The notes under the pieces are model-generated. The model made no database searches. It was not told where the DNA came from and saw only the letters and a list, made by a program, of their open reading frames with translations. Both the position numbers and the translations under genes were made by a program. This document shows, piece after piece, positions 61,096 through 64,000 of a stretch of 64,000 nucleotides of DNA (within the stretch, counting starts at the first letter, position 1; each line of letters begins with the position of its first letter). Origin of the DNA: Mucispirillum schaedleri ASF457 (GTDB lineage Bacteria; Chrysiogenota; Deferribacteres; Deferribacterales; Mucispirillaceae); the NCBI RefSeq assembly GCF_000487995.2, contig NZ_CP097562.1, positions 1,733,001 to 1,797,000 of the forward strand. The letters are read 5' to 3'.

Positions 61096-61872
61096 ATGAA
61101 AACTGCAGACATTAAAGAATTAAGTAATTTTTTACTTGATTATGCTGTTATGTTAATGCGTTCAGGAGCAAATACTGAAAGAACTGTCCGCAATGTTACA
61201 AGGATAAGTAAATCCTTTGGCTATGAAGCAGCCATAGCAATCTTTCAAAGAAATATTACAATGACTATTAAAGATACAGCAGATACTTCTAAGGGATGCA
61301 CTTCTGTAAAGCAGCAGATGCAGCCCCATTTAAGCTTAAGCATAGTAAATGATTTAAGTGCATTAAGCTGGCAGTCATTTGATACTAATATGTCTTTAAA
61401 AGAAGTGAAAGAAAGGTATAGTGAAATTGTGTCAAAGGCACATTCATCTAATTTTATAGTATTGCTTTTTGCATCATTTGCCATTGCTGCATTTTGTGAG
61501 CTTTTTGGCGGTGATTATTATGCTATGCTTATAGTTTTTCTTTCTACACTTGTGGCTTTTTCTTTAAGACTTTTTCTGCTTAAATTAAAATTTGATGTAA
61601 GAGCTATGATAACAGCTGTTTCATTTACTGCATCGTTTACTGCATATTTAATTGGAACATTTCTTATATCTACAAATACATTAAATGTAGCAGTATCTAC
61701 AAGTGTATTATTTTTAATACCCGGAGTTCATATAATAAATTCTGTTACAGATATACTTGACGGCCATGTTATGACAGGTATAGCAAGGGCAGTAAGCTCT
61801 ATAATACTGGTTATATGTATAGCAATAGGTCTTTATGCAACATTATCTTTAACAAACTGGTTATTTTTATGA
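61096..61872 (+). CDS. Threonine/serine exporter-type protein, N-terminal half (ThrE/DUF1212)
   Basis: A 258-residue membrane protein. The N-terminal cytoplasmic part (YAVMLMRSGANTERTVRNVT, FQRNITMTIKD) has the DUF1212/ThrE_1 signature. Five membrane segments follow (about 115-250), including FLIPGVHIINSVTDILDGH, which carries the conserved proline/glycine loop. The next gene supplies the ThrE_2 half, and the ATGA overlap couples them; together they should make a two-subunit transporter for threonine, serine or a related organic acid. GAGGTAG supplies the ribosome site. Confidence 0.85.
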   Translation: MKTADIKELSNFLLDYAVMLMRSGANTERTVRNVTRISKSFGYEAAIAIFQRNITMTIKDTADTSKGCTSVKQQMQPHLSLSIVNDLSALSWQSFDTNMSLKEVKERYSEIVSKAHSSNFIVLLFASFAIAAFCELFGGDYYAMLIVFLSTLVAFSLRLFLLKLKFDVRAMITAVSFTASFTAYLIGTFLISTNTLNVAVSTSVLFLIPGVHIINSVTDILDGHVMTGIARAVSSIILVICIAIGLYATLSLTNWLFL

Positions 61873-62369
61873 TACATACAATATTATACTCATTAAATGA
61901 AGCACTTTTTGCAGCCATTGCTGCTGTTGGTTTTGCATTAATCAGCGACCCGCCTAAAAGGCTTATTATATATACAGCCATTTTGGCAGCAGCTGGCAGA
62001 GGATGCAGATATTTTTTAATAACACATTATGGGATAGGAATATCAACATCTACATTAATTGCAGCTGTTATAATAGGCTTTTTAGGGCTTTATATGGCTA
62101 ATAAATTAAGATGCTCTATGGAAGTTATTTCATTTCCTGCACTTCTTCCTATGATACCGGGACTTTATGCTTATGAAACTATTTTATCCATAGTAAAATA
62201 CAGTCAGGCATCAACTATTATTGCCAAACAGGAAATACTTATAAATATTTTTGATAACGGTATTACTGCATTGTTTATTATTACCGCACTGGCAGTAGGG
62301 GTTACTATCCCTCTTTTAATTTTCTATGAAAAATCATTTACAATGACAAGGAAAAAGAAAGAGAAATAA
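61869..62369 (+). CDS. Threonine/serine exporter-type protein, C-terminal half (ThrE_2/DUF3815)
   Basis: Start at 61869 (166 aa, MIHTILYSLNEALFAAIAAV), overlapping the previous stop by 4 nt; an earlier ATG at 61815 would lie inside the partner gene. Five membrane segments; FPALLPMIPGLYAYETIL is the conserved ThrE_2 loop and mirrors the loop of the first half. The C-terminus is basic (RKKKEK). Forms the second subunit with the protein above. It ends 13 bp before a sigma-54 type promoter for the flagellar genes. Confidence 0.85.
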   Translation: MIHTILYSLNEALFAAIAAVGFALISDPPKRLIIYTAILAAAGRGCRYFLITHYGIGISTSTLIAAVIIGFLGLYMANKLRCSMEVISFPALLPMIPGLYAYETILSIVKYSQASTIIAKQEILINIFDNGITALFIITALAVGVTIPLLIFYEKSFTMTRKKKEK

Positions 62370-62381
62370 TCTTTATTATTT

Positions 62382-62397
62382 TGGCACATCTCTTGCT
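62382..62397 (+). promoter_or_regulatory. Sigma-54 type promoter of flgB-flgC, distal
   Basis: TGGCACATCTCTTGCT, a perfect match to the -24/-12 consensus, 66 bp before flgB. Sigma-54 control of rod and hook genes is usual in several phyla with polar flagella. Confidence 0.8.
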
Positions 62398-62423
62398 AAT
62401 AAATAAGCAAGTGAATTTAAAAG

Positions 62424-62439
62424 TGGCATTTGTATTGCT
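62424..62439 (+). promoter_or_regulatory. Second sigma-54 type promoter, proximal to flgB
   Basis: TGGCATTTGTATTGCT, again with GG and GC ten bases apart, 42 bp downstream of the first. Its start would be near 62450, just before the ribosome site, leaving a very short leader. Confidence 0.5.
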
Positions 62440-62462
62440 TACTAAAAAGTAAGAGGTGTGAA

Positions 62463-62879
62463 ATGATAGGGATTTTTGATAAAACAAAAGTAAATGATTT
62501 AAACTTTGCTCTTGATACTTTATCAGTAAAAAACAACGGTATATCAAGAAACATTGCAAATCAGGATACTCCAAAATATAAAGCTGTTAAACTTGTTTTC
62601 AGTGAAGTTATGGAAGAGTATTACTCTAATGCAAATAATCCTGTATCACTTAAACGCACTAATTCAATGCACATGCCATTAGGTGACGAAGAATTAGACC
62701 CTAGGACATTAGTTCGTTTCCAAAATAACCCATCTATAAAAAATGACGGAAACGATGTTAATCTGGATTATGAAATGAGCCAGCAGGCAGAAGCAGAGTT
62801 AAGATATAAACTGCTTTCTCAAATAGCCGGCAAAAAAGTAACAGGTCTTGTTGAATTAACAAGAACACAGGCTCAGTAA
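62463..62879 (+). CDS. flgB: Flagellar basal-body rod protein FlgB
   Basis: Start at 62463 (138 aa, MIGIFDKTKVNDLNFALDTL), with GAGGTG just upstream; a longer frame from 62430 would include the promoter. ISRNIANQDTPKYKAVKLVF is the conserved N-terminal rod-protein motif (ANxxTPxYK), and the C-terminal helix (EAELRYKLLSQIAGKKVTGL) is typical. FlgB forms the proximal rod with FlgC, FlgF and FliE after export through FlhB/FliR. First gene of flgB-flgC-fliE-fliF. Confidence 0.95.
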   Translation: MIGIFDKTKVNDLNFALDTLSVKNNGISRNIANQDTPKYKAVKLVFSEVMEEYYSNANNPVSLKRTNSMHMPLGDEELDPRTLVRFQNNPSIKNDGNDVNLDYEMSQQAEAELRYKLLSQIAGKKVTGLVELTRTQAQ

Positions 62880-62896
62880 GAAGTGAGAGGTAGAAA

Positions 62897-63301
62897 ATGA
62901 GTTATTTTGATGTATTAGATGTGGCAGCCACAGGGCTTTCTGCACAAAGAATAAGAATGAGTGTATTATCTTCAAATATGGCAAATGCTAACACTACACG
63001 CACAGAAGACGGCGGACCATACAGGAAGAAAAATGTTATATTTAAACAAGTTTTAACAGGCGAGCATAAAGGCGGTGTTCAGGTGGATAAAATATATGAA
63101 GATACTAAACCACCTCGTTTGCAGTATGACCCAACCCATCCAGATGCAAACGAAGAAGGTTATGTTGCTATGCCTAACATAAGCCCTGTTGAAGAAATGG
63201 TAAACCTTTTAGAAGCAGCAAGAGCTTATGAATCAAACTTAACTATTTTGCAGTCAGCTAAACAATTATCTAATGCTGCACTGGAAATTGGACGACAATA
63301 A
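62897..63301 (+). CDS. flgC: Flagellar basal-body rod protein FlgC
   Basis: A 134-residue rod protein. The N-terminal motif MSYFDVLDVAATGLSAQRIR with SSNMANANTTRTEDGGPYRK is the FlgC signature, then DPTHPDANEEGYVAMPNISP and the C-terminal MVNLLEAARAYESNLTILQS. AGTGAGAGGT before the start is a good ribosome site. Seventeen bases after flgB, same operon. Confidence 0.96.
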   Translation: MSYFDVLDVAATGLSAQRIRMSVLSSNMANANTTRTEDGGPYRKKNVIFKQVLTGEHKGGVQVDKIYEDTKPPRLQYDPTHPDANEEGYVAMPNISPVEEMVNLLEAARAYESNLTILQSAKQLSNAALEIGRQ

Positions 63302-63332
63302 TATAAGGAAATTTTTTCCTGATATTTAAAAA

Positions 63333-63372
63333 CAGGAATTTTATACCATTTATATGTGGTAAAATTTTCCTG
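63333..63372. other. Imperfect hairpin between flgC and fliE
   Basis: CAGGAATTTTATACCA and TGGTAAAATTTTCCTG pair with a few mismatches; TTTTCCTGATAT also occurs as a direct repeat on both sides (from 63313 and 63365). With no T run following, it looks more like an mRNA-processing or stability element than a terminator. Confidence 0.4.
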
Positions 63373-63385
63373 ATATAGATTTATG

Positions 63386-63414
63386 TTGATAAGTAATTAA
63401 AAAGATTGTATATT
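63386..63414 (+). promoter_or_regulatory. Sigma-70 type promoter before fliE
   Basis: TTGATA, 17 bases, TATATT, about 25 bp upstream of the fliE start. It would let fliE-fliF be expressed apart from the sigma-54 promoters. Confidence 0.45.
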
Positions 63415-63439
63415 ATATATAGAAAGATAGGAGCAGAAA

Positions 63440-63748
63440 ATGGCTGATATTAATAAACTGGATATTTTACTTCCAAACAGTCTTGAAACAAATTACAGCT
63501 CTACACAGCAGCCTTCTGTTGTGGAAGGGGACAGTTTCTCTGATATTTTGAAAACAGCACTTAATAATGTGGATTCTGCTCAGCATAATGCAACAGCAGC
63601 TATTCAGCAGGCACTTAATGGTGAAAATACTGATGTGCATGATACAATGATAGCTATGCAGAAAGCTGATACATCACTTAAAATGATGATGGAAGTCCGT
63701 AATAAATTATTATCTGCTTATCAAGAAGTTATTAAAACTCAAGTGTAG
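63440..63748 (+). CDS. fliE: Flagellar hook-basal body protein FliE
   Basis: A 102-residue protein linking the MS ring to the rod. The end MMMEVRNKLLSAYQEVIKTQV is typical of FliE, as is SFSDILKTALNNVDSAQHNA; DVHDTMIAMQKADTSLKMMM is the conserved middle. GATAGGAG supplies the ribosome site. It follows flgC after a 138-bp gap with a hairpin and its own promoter. Confidence 0.95.
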   Translation: MADINKLDILLPNSLETNYSSTQQPSVVEGDSFSDILKTALNNVDSAQHNATAAIQQALNGENTDVHDTMIAMQKADTSLKMMMEVRNKLLSAYQEVIKTQV

Positions 63749-63879
63749 TATATAAATTTTTGCTGCACTTGATTTTCTTATCCCTTTTGTAGTATGCTGT
63801 CTTTTAACAGTGTAACTGTATAGTTACTATCTTTATATAAAAAAATAATAATGTCTTTATAAATACTTAGGTGAAAATA

Positions 63880-64000
63880 TTGGATAAAAAATATAACTCT
63901 GAAAAAGAAAAAGTATCCTCATTGAAATTATTATGGAATTTTCTGCCTTTAAATATTAAAAGGTTTGCTGTGGTTGTTTTTATTGTTTTAATATGTTCTT
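63880..64000 (+). CDS. fliF: Flagellar MS-ring protein FliF, N-terminal start (runs off the window)
   Basis: A frame from TTG at 63880 (or GTG at 63871) reads MDKKYNSEKEKVSSLKLLWN, FLPLNIKRFAVVVFIVLICS to the window edge: a charged start, then the first membrane segment, as in FliF. AGGTG lies six bases before the TTG, so I choose that start. Position after fliE is the usual order. About 40 codons only, so the call rests largely on context. Confidence 0.7.
   Translation, partial: MDKKYNSEKEKVSSLKLLWNFLPLNIKRFAVVVFIVLICS

Overview
The window is strongly AT-rich Gram-negative DNA. LpxC, a beta-barrel porin and a lipoprotein imply an outer membrane. FliR, FlhB, FlgB, FlgC, FliE and FliF with sigma-54 type promoters imply a flagellum, and MqnC implies menaquinone made by the futalosine route. 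Together with the base composition this suggests a host-associated Deferribacterota-like bacterium such as Mucispirillum. That assignment is inference; no marker gene here proves it.

Region 1 (1-about 12,000) is one end of a conjugative or mobilizable element. Its gene order copies the Tra1 region of IncP plasmid RP4: traC/ardC-like, small ORF, topoisomerase III (traE position), traF, traG, traI, traJ, oriT, then divergent traK and traL. Perfect and near-perfect copies of the IncP KorB operator (TTTAGCSGCTAAA) are scattered through it. A putative origin region and an unusual winged-helix/sigma-70-like fusion gene follow. The element ends at a broken tRNA-Arg(CCU). Region 2 (12,112-15,055) is an IS cluster: an IS30-type deletion derivative, an IS481-type element, and an IS30-type copy with an internal stop.

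Region 3 (15,242-24,730) has a FabH-like gene, then tRNA-Asn(GUU) carrying a tandem island array. The first island (16,381-21,767) is a degraded relative of region 1: frameshifted fusion gene, truncated traL, intact traK, oriT, traJ, KorB-type sites, a candidate type I toxin-antitoxin module and a tyrosine integrase, but no relaxase. It looks like a satellite mobilizable by a region-1-type element. The second island (21,768-24,704) holds a restriction-modification pair and no integrase. A third, older copy of the tRNA 3' end closes the array.

Region 4 (24,914-63,999) is mostly chromosomal: MATE pump, Rrf2 regulator, Nfo, ferric-reductase-like protein, LpxC, ProS, M23 peptidase, porin, ThiF/ThiS, FliR, amidase, CorA, two chemoreceptors, MqnC-histidine kinase-DUF342-UvrA-FlhB, a TRL lipoprotein behind a homopolymer-containing promoter, a three-domain RNA-repair enzyme, ThrE-type exporter halves and flgB-flgC-fliE-fliF. 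Within it, 37.2-38.3 kb is a decayed relic of the same element family with two more toxin-antitoxin modules in tandem. A GIY-YIG gene sits between 28-bp inverted repeats, and a dispersed palindromic repeat of about 120 bp recurs at least five times.

Most notable are the three-copy small-peptide toxin/antisense RNA family, the KorB-type operators with RP4-like transfer genes and two matching oriTs, the C10-tract promoter, the GIY-YIG inverted-repeat unit and sigma-54 signals before lpxC and a small RNA.
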